A DNA stretch of 64,000 bases from Hymenobacter cavernae (GCF_014641455.1 NZ_BMHT01000009.1:1-64000); one strand, 5' to 3'; positions 7,802 through 20,932 are shown, counted from the first letter of the stretch. A program made the numbers and translations. The notes: generated by a model from the sequence alone, not told the origin.

Positions 7802-8925
7802 GCGGATACGGGCTGTGCTTTGATAAGCGTGGCGTATAAGGCCAGCAGGTGCTGCTCTTCCTGCTCCCAGTTAAGGTCGAGGCGGGCACGACGGCAATTG
7901 ACGGCCAGCTGGTGGTAGCGGGCAGGCTCATCGCGAAGCAGCCGGTTGAGGGCTGCCGCAATGGCGGCCGGCGTCAGCGCTACTACTTCGGCCACTTCGT
8001 ATTGCTCATTGAGGTGGCGGTACTCCGGAAAATCAACGACTATTTGCGGCACACCCGCGTGCAGGTAATCAAAGAACTTGTTTGCCAACGAGTAATAGTA
8101 GCTTAACCCCTGATTCTCAAGTAGCATCACGCCCACGGCGGCGCCCCTCGTCACTTCCCGCAACGCATCGGGCATCACATACCCTTTAAATTCCACTTGC
8201 CCACTGGCCAGCAAACCTAGGTTTGCCGCCCGCTGGCGCAGCTCGGCCGACAAGTCGCCTTCCCCACAAATCACCAACCGCCCTGCTACTTGCGGCATGG
8301 CATCGAGCAGCGCTTCCAGCCCCCGTCCAGCATTCAGCACGCCTTGGTACAGAATGTAGCCGCCTACTGGCGCTGCCAGCGGCGCGGGCGGCAGCTCGCG
8401 CCCATTCAGCCGACTGATGTTTCGTATCACCTCAAACGGCCGACCGTAGCGCTGCTCAAACAACCGCGCCAGCGCCGGCCCTACGGTGTACGCCAGGTGA
8501 GTACGCGGCACGATAAACCGCTCAACCCTGCGCCACAACCGCTGCACCACGGGCCGATTGACGACCTCCGGCACTTCCGTAAATAGCTCGTGCGCATCGT
8601 ACACGAAAGGCTGCCGCCCTAGCTTTGCCCGCAGCCACACAGGCAGGGCAGTATCTAGGTCAATGGCGCACCAAACCGCCGCCCGCTGGCCCAATAGAAA
8701 GAACAGCAGCCGTAGGTTAAACTCTAGGTAGAACAGCTTCCCTTTGCTGTACCAGCAGTGCAGCCGGTGCTGCCGATACGGCTGCGCAACCAGCGGCAAC
8801 GAGTGCGGCCAGGCCCGACCGACCAGCAGCACATCGTAGCCATTTCGGGCCAGGCTCCCGCAAATGCGTTGCATCCGCTGGTCATAATTCAAGTCCGTTG
8901 TGACGGTGAATAGCAATAAACTCAT
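7798..8925 (-). CDS. Glycosyltransferase, GT4-like
   Basis: 375 residues. The N-terminal Rossmann half contains TVTTDLNYDQRMQRICGSLARNGYDVLLVGR. The C-terminal half has the GT-B donor-binding pattern: YILYQGVLNAGRGLEALLDAMP, LVICGEGDLSAELRQ, then KGYVMPDALREVT and a Glu-rich segment near GVMLLENQGLSYYYSLANKFFDYLHAG. This is the arrangement of retaining GT4 enzymes acting on surface polysaccharide or glycolipid. Donor and acceptor are unknown. It shares a 4-base overlap with miaA and lies divergently from the sensor kinase gene. Confidence 0.85.
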   Translation of the reverse strand: MSLLLFTVTTDLNYDQRMQRICGSLARNGYDVLLVGRAWPHSLPLVAQPYRQHRLHCWYSKGKLFYLEFNLRLLFFLLGQRAAVWCAIDLDTALPVWLRAKLGRQPFVYDAHELFTEVPEVVNRPVVQRLWRRVERFIVPRTHLAYTVGPALARLFEQRYGRPFEVIRNISRLNGRELPPAPLAAPVGGYILYQGVLNAGRGLEALLDAMPQVAGRLVICGEGDLSAELRQRAANLGLLASGQVEFKGYVMPDALREVTRGAAVGVMLLENQGLSYYYSLANKFFDYLHAGVPQIVVDFPEYRHLNEQYEVAEVVALTPAAIAAALNRLLRDEPARYHQLAVNCRRARLDLNWEQEEQHLLALYATLIKAQPVSA

Positions 8926-9064
8926 AAAGAATATTCCTGCTCCATTTTTCTACCGTAAGCTGCCAATAACAAGGCAAGTTGTTTGGGATATTTTCGACAA
9001 ATTTAGGGGTTAAATCCGGGCACCTGTTCACTTCAAGCAAGGGTTCGTCGCCGTCCTATTGACA

Positions 9065-13117
<4,053 letters not shown>

Positions 13118-13173
13118 CTTGGCAACGTAACTTTTATTCATTCACTTTACCCAGAATTACAATTCTCTTTTCT

Positions 13174-13551
13174 ATGGCCGATTCCAAGACGATTCTGATT
13201 GCGGAGGACAGCTCCGTTATCCTGAACTTGACCAAGAAAATCCTTGAACTTCAGCGCTACCGCATTGTGTCGGCCAAGAACGGCGGCGAAGTTATCAAGC
13301 AAGTTGAAAGCCAGCCTATTGACTGTGTTTTGATGGATATCAATATTCCCGTGAAGGATGGCATGGAATGCACGCGCGAGATCCGTCGGCACGCCGATCC
13401 TCGCATTGCTCAGTTGCCCATTATTGCCATCACCGGCAACGCCAACAACTACTCTATGGAGCAGTTTAAGGAGGCTGGCGTAACGGACTACCTACCCAAA
13501 CCGCTCGACTTTGATGCCCTAGTGCGTGTCGTAAAGCAGTACGTGGGGTAA
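13174..13551 (+). CDS. Single-domain response regulator
   Basis: 125 residues, a receiver domain only: acidic pair E11-D12, phospho-accepting Asp55 (LMDINIP), the Thr of ITGNA and the Lys of YLPKPLD. No output domain is present. It follows the hybrid kinase by 56 bases on the same strand and is probably co-transcribed, so it may receive phosphate from that kinase's Hpt domain (inference). It may also act as a CheY-like effector or phosphate sink. Confidence 0.9.
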   Translation: MADSKTILIAEDSSVILNLTKKILELQRYRIVSAKNGGEVIKQVESQPIDCVLMDINIPVKDGMECTREIRRHADPRIAQLPIIAITGNANNYSMEQFKEAGVTDYLPKPLDFDALVRVVKQYVG

Positions 13552-13556
13552 CACTT

Positions 13557-13664
13557 AATTTTGAATGTTAAGTTGTGAATGTTGAATGTTGCAGCCTTAA
13601 TCTATAATTAGCGTTATACTGTTTAATGCGCCAGTTCAACATTCACAACTCAACACTCAAAATT
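13557..13664. repeat. Word-repeat inverted repeat, 30-bp arms
   Basis: Arms 13557-13586 and 13635-13664 are inverse copies at 28 of 30 positions. Each arm is built from variants of the word AACATTCA/AACTCAACA. The right arm ends 5 bases before the GTG start of the next gene. Confidence 0.85.
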
Positions 13665-13669
13665 CCGAA

Positions 13670-14437
13670 GTGGAAATAACTTTCCTTGGTACCGGCACCT
13701 CCCAAGGCGTACCCGTTATTGGGTGTACGTGCGCCGTGTGCCGCTCCCTGGACTACCGTGATAAGCGTTTGCGCGTGTCGGTGCACTTGCAGGTGCAGGA
13801 CAAGAGCCTCATCATCGATTCAGGCCCCGATTTTCGCCAGCAGGTATTACGTGAGCGAATCGACCATCTGGATGCGCTGCTATTCACGCACGAGCATAAA
13901 GACCATACGGCTGGCCTAGATGATATTCGGGCCTACAATTTCCGACAACGCCAGGACATGCCTGTGTATGCTGAGCCGCGTGTTCTGGCTCAGTTGAAGC
14001 AAGAATTCTCTTATATTTTCGCAGAAAAGAAATACCCCGGCGTCCCGCAAGTACAGCTCATGCCACTCGAAAGCGATACGGCTAGCTTCTTCGTGCAAGG
14101 TGTGGAAGTTCACCCAATTCGGGCGCTACACTACCGCTTGCCGGTGCTAGGCTTTCGTATTGGCGGCTTCACCTACGTGACGGATGCTAACTATCTGTCG
14201 CCAGAGGCAATAGAGCGGATGCGTGGCTCAGCAGTTATCGTGCTGAATGCACTCCGCCACGAGCCACACATTTCCCATTTTTCATTATCGGAAGCAGTAA
14301 GTATTCTGGAGGACCTAGCTCCGCAGCGTGCTTATCTCACGCATATTAGCCACATGCTAGGTCGCCATCGCGAAGTAGAAGCAACGCTGCCGGATTTCAT
14401 CCGGCTTGCCTACGATGGGTTGCGCGTGAGGCTGTAA
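13670..14437 (+). CDS. MBL-fold metallohydrolase (PhnP/RNase Z-like group)
   Basis: 255 residues. The metallo-beta-lactamase signature THEHKDHTAGLDD (about 68-80) binds two metal ions, with further ligands in DSGPDFR and the late His of THISHMLG. An N-terminal GTGTSQGVPVIGC motif with extra Cys residues (CTCAVC) is typical of the PhnP-like branch of cyclic phosphodiesterases. Members near lipoate genes are also known, but no such genes are near here. The start appears to be GTG 13670, giving MEITFLGTGTSQG, the family's usual N-terminus. Confidence 0.88.
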   Translation: MEITFLGTGTSQGVPVIGCTCAVCRSLDYRDKRLRVSVHLQVQDKSLIIDSGPDFRQQVLRERIDHLDALLFTHEHKDHTAGLDDIRAYNFRQRQDMPVYAEPRVLAQLKQEFSYIFAEKKYPGVPQVQLMPLESDTASFFVQGVEVHPIRALHYRLPVLGFRIGGFTYVTDANYLSPEAIERMRGSAVIVLNALRHEPHISHFSLSEAVSILEDLAPQRAYLTHISHMLGRHREVEATLPDFIRLAYDGLRVRL

Positions 14438-14457
14438 AAGCGTAGCAAGATGCTGCT

Positions 14458-15249
14458 TTACTTACTTTGTAAAGCCTCAAACACATCTATTCTGACAAAT
14501 ACTCGCTTGTAGAAGCTAATCGAGTGTACCAGTTTGTAGCCAGCTTTCAGAAGTTTGTTGGATGTTTGATTAATCCGGTTTATGGTAGCTAATACCTTTC
14601 CTTGCCGGTGATGGAACTCATCGAATTCCACTAAAATTACTTTAACATCTAACTTATCGCGCAGCAAATCTTCAATTACAACGTATTCGGAGCCTTCTAT
14701 TTCTATTTTTAGCAGGTCGATATGTTGATGATTTAGGCTGCGCATAATATTTCCCAATTTATCTACTGGCGCTTCAATGTAATCGGAAGTATTTTGGAGG
14801 TTAGTAATTGAATGACCAGGGTAATTTTCTTTGGACGGAGAATAAAATCTAACTGTTTTCTTTTCATTCCAAACTCCAGTAGCTAGGAACTGGATTGTGT
14901 CAAACTGCTGCCGCTTCACTTTATAAATATATTTTCCGTCGCCTCCGCTGGCGTTGAATTCTTGCCCTTTCTCTGCCTTTTCTATCAAAGTATTGAAATG
15001 ATCTAACGCATAAGGCATTGGATCAAAGATGAATACCTGAGAACCAAACCGAGTAGCTAGCTCAACATCCAGGGATATATCAACTCCGGCTCCTACGCAG
15101 TAGCAAATAGAACCAGCATGTAGATAATTATCGGGAACGTAATAACCTTGGAATGTTGAACCTAGGTAAATCAGGCCTTTCAGCGGCACTACATTTTCCT
15201 GAGACTTACGCGCAACCAGCTTCTTTACTAGATCTTTTAATACTTGCAT
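14458..15249 (-). CDS. FkbM-family methyltransferase, AT-rich and probably acquired
   Basis: 263 residues from the ATG at 15249 (an in-frame extension upstream is less likely). The SAM-binding part shows ICYCVGAGVDISLDVELATRFG and VFIFDPMPYALDHF. The FkbM C-terminal signature is LLKIEIEGSEYVVIEDLL, where the acidic EIEGSE lies in the active site. Such enzymes O-methylate sugars or other secondary metabolites. The coding sequence is markedly richer in A and T (near 40% GC by eye) than the genes on both sides, and nearly lacks the CTAGGT sites common elsewhere. This suggests recent transfer. It stands alone between an MBL-fold gene and the RqcH gene. Confidence 0.8.
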   Translation of the reverse strand: MQVLKDLVKKLVARKSQENVVPLKGLIYLGSTFQGYYVPDNYLHAGSICYCVGAGVDISLDVELATRFGSQVFIFDPMPYALDHFNTLIEKAEKGQEFNASGGDGKYIYKVKRQQFDTIQFLATGVWNEKKTVRFYSPSKENYPGHSITNLQNTSDYIEAPVDKLGNIMRSLNHQHIDLLKIEIEGSEYVVIEDLLRDKLDVKVILVEFDEFHHRQGKVLATINRINQTSNKLLKAGYKLVHSISFYKRVFVRIDVFEALQSK

Positions 15250-15392
15250 GAGAATCGGCTTAATACAGTTTATATAAAATTGAAAGCTTGTGAAGCTGCT
15301 GGTGCATTGAAGAAACGAGCACAAGCAATATTAATATATAAATACTAATATACAAATTAAATTTTGTAACAATCAAGTTAGGTCAGCACTTC

Positions 15393-16940
15393 ATGCATAA
15401 CAACTATTACTTCCTGCGCCAGCTTGCTCCAGAGCTTACGCAAAAGCTAGCCGGCTATAACGTGGTGACGTGTTTTTCTCAGGAGAAGGATGAACTAGTC
15501 GTTGGTTTTACTAATGGCGCAGAGGAATTTTGGCTAAAGGCGCAACTTTCGGCTAGTTTTCCGGTGCTAGCAATGCCGGAAACGTTCAACCGGGCTCGGG
15601 CCAACTCCGTGGACTTATTACCTAATCTGCTAGGCCGGACGGTGGCTAGCTTTGGCGTTTTCCCCAACGATCGGGTGCTCACAGTTACCTTCACGGATGA
15701 TGCTACGCTCCTATTTAAGCTCTTTGGACCGCGCCCTAATGCTATTTTCCGTTCGTCGCCCGATGCTCCGGCTGAGTTGTTTCATCAGCGCTATACGAGT
15801 GATGCCGAATTGGCTCCTGCTTCTGGCAGCGCCATAACTAACCCAGATCCGCTCAAACGCTACCCGGCCCTTGGCGACCTGCCGCCGCGCTACTTGCGTG
15901 CGCAGGGCTACAACCTAGCTTCTGAAGCCCAAAAGGAAGAAATGGTGAAGGCAGTAGTAGCCACGCTGGAAAACCCGGACCACTTCTACCTTATTGCGCT
16001 GGATGACCGTACGCGTCTGAGCTTGTTGGCTGCAGGGGAAGTAGAGCAGACTCTGCCGCCGGACCCAATTGCAGCATTGCGCTTGTTTGTGCCCTTGTAC
16101 CTAGGTCGAAGGGCTTATGAGACAGAGCTGCGGCAGGTGCGCCAGATGCTGGAAAAACGCGCGGAAGAAGCTACCATCAGCGCCAGTCAGGCGCGCACGC
16201 GGCTGTACGCGCTGGAACACACGGCTGGTTACCGCCAAACCGCCGACCTGATTATGGCCAATCTGACGCAGATTCCGGCAGGTGCGACGCAGGTGGAAGT
16301 ATTCGATTTTTACCAGGATCAACCGCGTGTTCTGAAGCTTAAGGCGAACGAGACTCCTCAACGCACCGCTCAAAACCTATATCGTAAAGCTAAAAACCAG
16401 AAGATCGAAACGCAGCAGCTTCAGGAACGCGTAGAGCGCCGGGAAGCGGAAGCCTTCTGGTGCCTGGAACGGCTGGAGGAGCTAGCTACGATAACCGACT
16501 TACGCGCCTTACGCACTTGGCGCAAAACGCATGATCTTCAGCCTGAAACCAAAGCTAAAGCCGCTACGGAGCTTCCCTTCAAGATTTTTGAAGACAGTGG
16601 CTTTACTATCCTGGTAGGCCGCAATGCGCAGAATAATGATCTGCTCACCCAGCGCTACGCCCATAAGGACGACCTGTGGCTGCACGCCAAAGACGTAACC
16701 GGCTCGCACGTTGTCATCCGGCACCAAGCGGGCAGGGCAGTGCCAGAACCCGTGGTAGAACGCGCGGCGCAGTTGGCAGCCTGGTATTCGCGCCGGAAAA
16801 ACGATTCGCTATGCCCCGTGACGGTGACACCGAAGAAATTTGTGCGCAAACCTAAAGGAGCAGTACCCGGTGCTGTTGCAGTAGAGCGCGAGCGGGTGGT
16901 CCTGGTGGTGCCAGCAAACCCTTTTGAGCGAATAAGCTAG
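15393..16940 (+). CDS. rqcH: RqcH/NFACT-family ribosome-quality-control protein
   Basis: 515 residues. NFACT proteins bind stalled 50S subunits carrying peptidyl-tRNA and recruit Ala-tRNA to add C-terminal Ala tails. The N-terminal NFACT-N domain carries the Asp-Arg pair (PNDRVL, D93-R94) needed for this activity. A coiled-coil middle section (about 255-400) is rich in Glu/Arg/Gln. The C-terminal NFACT-R domain includes LVGRNAQNNDLLT and KDDLWLHAKDVTGSHVVIR. It is a little shorter than Bacillus RqcH, as is common in this phylum. The stop TAG lies in a GCTAGG site and a strong hairpin follows. Confidence 0.88.
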   Translation: MHNNYYFLRQLAPELTQKLAGYNVVTCFSQEKDELVVGFTNGAEEFWLKAQLSASFPVLAMPETFNRARANSVDLLPNLLGRTVASFGVFPNDRVLTVTFTDDATLLFKLFGPRPNAIFRSSPDAPAELFHQRYTSDAELAPASGSAITNPDPLKRYPALGDLPPRYLRAQGYNLASEAQKEEMVKAVVATLENPDHFYLIALDDRTRLSLLAAGEVEQTLPPDPIAALRLFVPLYLGRRAYETELRQVRQMLEKRAEEATISASQARTRLYALEHTAGYRQTADLIMANLTQIPAGATQVEVFDFYQDQPRVLKLKANETPQRTAQNLYRKAKNQKIETQQLQERVERREAEAFWCLERLEELATITDLRALRTWRKTHDLQPETKAKAATELPFKIFEDSGFTILVGRNAQNNDLLTQRYAHKDDLWLHAKDVTGSHVVIRHQAGRAVPEPVVERAAQLAAWYSRRKNDSLCPVTVTPKKFVRKPKGAVPGAVAVERERVVLVVPANPFERIS

Positions 16941-16964
16941 GTCTGTAGCAGTAGCCAGTAAAAC

Positions 16965-16995
16965 AAAAAAGCCCAACCAGTCGGTTGGGCTTTTT
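16965..16995. terminator. Bidirectional terminator between rqcH and tRNA-Leu
   Basis: AAAAAAGCCCAACC / GGTTGGGCTTTTT stem with a 4-base loop. It has A/T runs on both sides, so it can terminate the rightward rqcH transcript and the leftward tRNA transcript. Confidence 0.88.
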
Positions 16996-16999
16996 GAAG

Positions 17000-17082
17000 T
17001 GCGCGCGGGGAGATTCGAACTCCCACACCCGGAGGGCACCACCCCCTCAAGATGGCGTGTCTACCAGTTTCACCACGTGCGC
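17000..17082 (-). tRNA. tRNA-Leu (anticodon GAG)
   Basis: An 83-base class-II tRNA on the minus strand. The D arm holds TGGTAGAC, the anticodon loop is CTTGAGG with anticodon GAG, and there is an extended variable arm (GGTGCCCTCCGGGTGT) and a T arm GGGAG-TTCGAAT-CTCCC. The acceptor stem is GCGCACG paired with CGCGCGC, leaving an A-C mismatch at the fifth pair. CCA is not encoded. It reads CUC and, by wobble, CUU codons. Confidence 0.92.
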
Positions 17083-17438
17083 AGTTGGGTTTCGCTAGGT
17101 ATTCTAATAGAAGCTTGTGAGCTTCTCCCTTCGCTGAGGCGGCGAAGTGGGGACAAAAGTAGGTATTGCTAAGTGTCAGTGCAAACTATGCATCTAGTTT
17201 TTTTCTGTTTTCTAAGCAAAAGAGGAATCTTGATGCTAGGTTATACCTTAAGGCTCAGGCACTAGCGCTTCATAAAATACTTACTCTGGAAGGAGAAGAC
17301 TAATGTTTTCCGTTTGTCTTGACAGCTTTAGTGCGTTGAAAAGCTAGGTCTGCACCGAAACTACCTTAGCTGCTAACAACAAAAAGCCGCCTCTCACTTT
17401 CGTAAAAGGCGGCTTTTTGTTGTTAGCAGCTAAACTGA
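17083..17438. other. Intergenic region with a long hairpin
   Basis: No coding frame is convincing. Two CTAGGT half-sites are present (about 17235 and 17343). The right end holds the 27-bp stem described in the next entry. Confidence 0.5.
17366..17433. terminator. 27-bp perfect-stem terminator downstream of dps
   Basis: Arms 17366-17392 and 17407-17433 are exact inverse complements around a 14-base loop. They contain AAAAAGCCGCCT / AGGCGGCTTTTT, so T-runs exist on both strands. It closes the leftward Dps gene, whose stop is at 17439. Confidence 0.88.
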
Positions 17439-18092
17439 TTACTCAGCTTGCGCCAGTGGCGAATCCACTACGTGCTCCGATATGAACCACACTTGCATTT
17501 CATTCGTGCGCATTACATTGCTCACGATCAGATCGTTGGTACCATCGTCGCCGCTTTCGTCTGCTCTCTTGGCGAAATCGTGACAGTTTTTCAGAATGAT
17601 CTGGTGCGCTTCGAGCAGGCGCGACACCTGTACAGGCGCTTCTTCCCGGTCACGGGGTGGCCGGGGAATGCTGGTCGATTCGGCGATGTCAGCGGCCATT
17701 GCCACGGCAATACCACCTAGAATCTGAATACGTTCTGCAATCTGATCAATCAGCGCGTCTTGCTCTTCGTAGTGCTTGTCGTAGAGCAAATGCAGCTGAT
17801 AGAACGTTGGGCCAACTACCTGCCAATGGTGCTTCTTGTACATATCGCGCAAAGAGCAGGTGTCAGCCAGCAATAGGTTGAGCATATCTACGCTTTCCTG
17901 CCGTACGTTCTCCTCAAGGCCGATTGGCAGACGCTGCGTAACGGTACCGAAACGCTGGAGCGGAGCCGGCGCGCCTTGTTGCTGATTTAGAATAGGTTGA
18001 ACGCTAACAGCCGGATTGCTTTGTTCAGCGTCGGCGTTCGTTGCTGCTTTGGAAGTTGCTTTTTTCGCAGGTGCTTTGGTTGCGGTTGCCAT
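17439..18092 (-). CDS. dps: Dps-family DNA-protecting ferritin
   Basis: 217 residues from the ATG at 18092. The ferritin-like core (about 65-215) contains KKHHWQVVGPTFYQLHLLYDKHY and DALIDQIAERIQILGG, with the His/Asp/Glu residues of the inter-subunit ferroxidase centre. Dps dodecamers oxidise and store iron and protect DNA in stress. An unusual N-terminal extension of about 60 residues is rich in Lys, Ala and Thr (APAKKATSKAA), like the Lys-rich tails that bind DNA in some Dps proteins, then Gln/Pro-rich. A longer in-frame start at 18167 exists, but the MATATK start gives the expected basic tail. Confidence 0.9.
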   Translation of the reverse strand: MATATKAPAKKATSKAATNADAEQSNPAVSVQPILNQQQGAPAPLQRFGTVTQRLPIGLEENVRQESVDMLNLLLADTCSLRDMYKKHHWQVVGPTFYQLHLLYDKHYEEQDALIDQIAERIQILGGIAVAMAADIAESTSIPRPPRDREEAPVQVSRLLEAHQIILKNCHDFAKRADESGDDGTNDLIVSNVMRTNEMQVWFISEHVVDSPLAQAE

Positions 18093-18356
18093 GATGCCAG
18101 TATTATCTATCGATGAGAAGCCTGAGTGAAGCGAATGGTTCACCCAAGAACACACTTCTTTACGCATATGCTAGGTTCAGGTTGAGCCTGCTTTGTACAT
18201 TTTACCGGCTATTCCAGGTTACCTTCTGCTACTTATCCGAATTCAAGAGAGCCATTGCCCTAGGTTGCTTTGCCAGTTCTCTTCCGCACGATCGAGGGCC
18301 TGGCAGCTCTGCTTTTGCTGGCTCTGCTTATTCCTCACTCCTGTTTTTAACACACC

Positions 18357-18872
18357 ATGGCTTTCCCTTTTGCCGGCGACGATAAATCGACTATCGCCCA
18401 CCTGCTGAGCACGTTGCCGCAGGTCGGGCACCTGGAATGGATTGGCATCCGGCCCGTACGCCGGGCGCCTTTAGTCGCAATGCGCGAAGCAACCGTTGAA
18501 ACCGACCGCCACATTCAGGGCGACCACGCCAACCCAAAGCCCGGCGGCAAACGTCAAATTACGCTTATTCAGCACGAAGACCTAGCGGCAGTAGCCAGCT
18601 ACCTAGGTTTGTCGGAGCCCATTGAGCCAGGTCGTTTGCGCCGCAACCTAGCCATTAGCGGCTTAAATCTGCTAGCCTTAAAGAATCGTAAAGTGCAGAT
18701 TGGCAAAGATGTACAGCTGGAAATTACGGGCGAATGCCACCCCTGTTCGCGCATGGAAGAAGAGCTAGGTCCCGGCGGCTACAATGCCATGCGCGGCCAC
18801 GGTGGACTTACTGCCCGCATTCTGCACGGCGGCGTGATAAAAGTTGGCGACCCGGTGCGGGTAATAGAATAG
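18357..18872 (+). CDS. MOSC-domain protein
   Basis: 171 residues. MOSC domains carry sulfur bound to a conserved Cys and serve molybdenum-cofactor-dependent reactions. The signature here is GECHPCSRMEEELGPGGYNAMRGHGGLTARIL (about 122-153, given by its key residues C, P, C, R and the G-rich loop). Upstream, RPVRRAPL and RHIQGDHANPKPGGKRQITLIQ match the strand order of the fold. It is a standalone MOSC protein like E. coli YiiM, probably acting on hydroxylated or reactive amines, though its substrate is unproven. It converges with acs. Confidence 0.88.
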   Translation: MAFPFAGDDKSTIAHLLSTLPQVGHLEWIGIRPVRRAPLVAMREATVETDRHIQGDHANPKPGGKRQITLIQHEDLAAVASYLGLSEPIEPGRLRRNLAISGLNLLALKNRKVQIGKDVQLEITGECHPCSRMEEELGPGGYNAMRGHGGLTARILHGGVIKVGDPVRVIE

Positions 18873-18916
18873 GAGTTATGAATGTTGAGTGTTAAGTAAC
18901 TCAACATTCATAACTC
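18873..18916. repeat. 18-bp perfect inverted repeat between convergent genes
   Basis: GAGTTATGAATGTTGAGT (18873-18890) is exactly repeated in inverse at 18899-18916 with an 8-base loop, beginning one base after the MOSC stop. It uses words similar to the 13557-13664 repeat (AACATTCA, AACTCA). It may act as a terminator, but no T-run follows. Confidence 0.85.
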
Positions 18917-18929
18917 AGCACTTCAAAGC

Positions 18930-20840
18930 CTATTTTCGGCCTTCCACAATCTCCTTCACGATGTCCGGATCGAGCAAGGTGGTGGTATCACCTAGGTTGT
19001 TGGTTTCGCCCTCAGCTACTTTGCGCAGGATGCGGCGCATGATTTTGCCCGAACGGGTTTTGGGCAGCCCCGACACGAACTGAATTTTATCGGGCTTGGC
19101 AATACGGCCAATTTCCGCCACAATGGTTTCGATGATGCTAGCTTCCACGCGCGGCGCTTCGGCCGGATCTACCGGGTCTTGGCAGATTACAAAGGCATAA
19201 ATGCCTTGCCCTTTTACGTCGTGCGGGTAACCCACCACAGCCGATTCGACTACGTGCGAGTTCTGGTTGATGGCGTTTTCAATTTCAGCGGTACCGAAGC
19301 GGTGACCGGACACATTAATAACATCATCAACGCGGCCCATGATGCGGTAGAGGCCATTTTCTTCGCGGCGGGCGCCGTCGCCGGTGAAGTAGTAGCCCGG
19401 ATATACTCCGAAGTAGGTCTGGCGGCAGCGCTCATGGTCGCCGTAGGTCGTGCGGATAATGCCGGGCCACGACTGCTTGATAGCCAGGTAGCCTTCGGCA
19501 TCGTTGCCTTCAACCTCCTGGCCTTCTTGATTTAACAAGACGGGCTGCACGCCGGGCAGCGGCAAGCCGGCGCGCGCCGGTACGCTCGGTGTAATGCCCG
19601 CCAAGGCTGAAATCATGATGCCGGCAGTTTCCGTCTGCCACCACGTATCCACGATGGGGCAGCGGTCCTTGCCGATGTGCGTGTGGTACCAGTGCCAGGC
19701 TTCCTCGTTGATGGGCTCCCCTACCGAACCTAGCACGCGCAACGAATCCAGGGAGTACGCCAGCACGTGGTTGATATCGTGCGCCATCAGCGAGCGAATA
19801 GCCGTAGGCGACGAATAGAACACGTTCACCCCGTGCTTATCAATTACTTCCCAATAGCGACCGGGGCTCGGGAACGTTGGCACGCCTTCGAACATGAGCG
19901 TGGTAGCACCCGCCAGCAGCGGACCGTAGAGCAGGTAGCTGTGTCCTGTTACCCAGCCGATGTCGGCTGTGCACCAGTAGACATCGTTCTCATTGACCTG
20001 AAACACGTTACGGTACGTGTAATCCGTCCAGACCATGTAGCCGGCCTGGGTGTGTACTACGCCTTTCGGCTTGCCGGTGCTGCCGGAAGTGTAGAGGATG
20101 AAGAGCATATCTTCGGCCTCCATTTCCTCGGCGGGGCAGGTTTTCTCAACTTCCGCCACTTCGTCGTGGTACCACACGTCGCGGCCTTCCTGCATGTGCA
20201 CGGGCCAGCCGACGTGCTCCACCACAATCACGCCGCGCACGGAAGGGCAGGTTTCAAGGGCTTCATCAACTACACGCTTTACCGGAATTTGCTTGGCGCC
20301 GCGGTCGAGGCCATCGGAGGTAATCACGACGGACGCCTGCGCGTCGTTGATGCGGTCGGCAATAGCATTGGCCGAAAAGCCGGCGAAGATGACGGAGTGA
20401 ACAGCCCCGATGCGGGCGCAAGCTAGGGTGGCAATAGCTAGCTGCGGAATCATGGGCATGTAGAGGCAAACTCGGTCACCTTTCTCTACCCCATTGTTGT
20501 GCAGCACGTTAGCAAACTTGCACACCTCCTGGTATAGCTCCCGATACGTGTAGCGCAAGCCGCGGGTCTTGGGGTCGTTGGGCTCCCAGATGAGAGCTAG
20601 CTTATTGCCGCGCTGCTCCAAGTGGCGGTCGAGGCAATTCTCGGTGATGTTGAGTTTGGCCCCGCTAAACCACTTATTATGACCGCCTACTAAATCGGCT
20701 TGCATAACCGTATCCCACTTGCGGCGCCAGGTAAACGGTTCGGCTATTTCAGACCAAAATTGCTCGGGGTTTTCGACGCTGCGTTGGTAAGCGTCCTGGT
20801 ATTCTTCAAACGTACGAATGCGAGGGTGTTCAGCGGGCAT
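18930..20840 (-). CDS. acs: Acetyl-CoA synthetase (AMP-forming)
   Basis: 636 residues from the ATG at 20840, normal for Acs. It activates acetate to acetyl-CoA via acetyl-AMP. The AMP-binding P-loop YTSGSTGKPKG is at about 256-266, then VDTWWQTETAG, the adenylate-binding YFTGDGARR and GRVDDVINVSGHR, and the C-terminal TRSGKIMRRILR, whose Lys is the acetylation-sensitive catalytic residue. It is the last of three leftward genes (MFS transporter, receiver, acs), which suggests uptake and activation of a short organic acid under one control. The in-frame extension to 20921 has no homologous look and is omitted. Confidence 0.96.
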   Translation of the reverse strand: MPAEHPRIRTFEEYQDAYQRSVENPEQFWSEIAEPFTWRRKWDTVMQADLVGGHNKWFSGAKLNITENCLDRHLEQRGNKLALIWEPNDPKTRGLRYTYRELYQEVCKFANVLHNNGVEKGDRVCLYMPMIPQLAIATLACARIGAVHSVIFAGFSANAIADRINDAQASVVITSDGLDRGAKQIPVKRVVDEALETCPSVRGVIVVEHVGWPVHMQEGRDVWYHDEVAEVEKTCPAEEMEAEDMLFILYTSGSTGKPKGVVHTQAGYMVWTDYTYRNVFQVNENDVYWCTADIGWVTGHSYLLYGPLLAGATTLMFEGVPTFPSPGRYWEVIDKHGVNVFYSSPTAIRSLMAHDINHVLAYSLDSLRVLGSVGEPINEEAWHWYHTHIGKDRCPIVDTWWQTETAGIMISALAGITPSVPARAGLPLPGVQPVLLNQEGQEVEGNDAEGYLAIKQSWPGIIRTTYGDHERCRQTYFGVYPGYYFTGDGARREENGLYRIMGRVDDVINVSGHRFGTAEIENAINQNSHVVESAVVGYPHDVKGQGIYAFVICQDPVDPAEAPRVEASIIETIVAEIGRIAKPDKIQFVSGLPKTRSGKIMRRILRKVAEGETNNLGDTTTLLDPDIVKEIVEGRK

Positions 20841-20932
20841 GACGGGAAAGATTTGATAATAACTTTGGGTTTTGGCGGAAGACGAGAGCAAGAAACAGCT
20901 TTTATGCGTGCATAATGGCAAATGTATCGGAC

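Noticed and set aside
13557..13664. Word-repeat hairpins considered as transposon ends or MITEs
   Set aside because: Arms differ in sequence between loci, no target-site duplications could be identified and no shared terminal sequence was found; kept as a repeat class, not as mobile elements.
18113..18408. Two open frames between dps and the MOSC gene
   Set aside because: They overlap the MOSC start, have no recognisable domain and include random hydrophobic stretches; judged to be promoter region.
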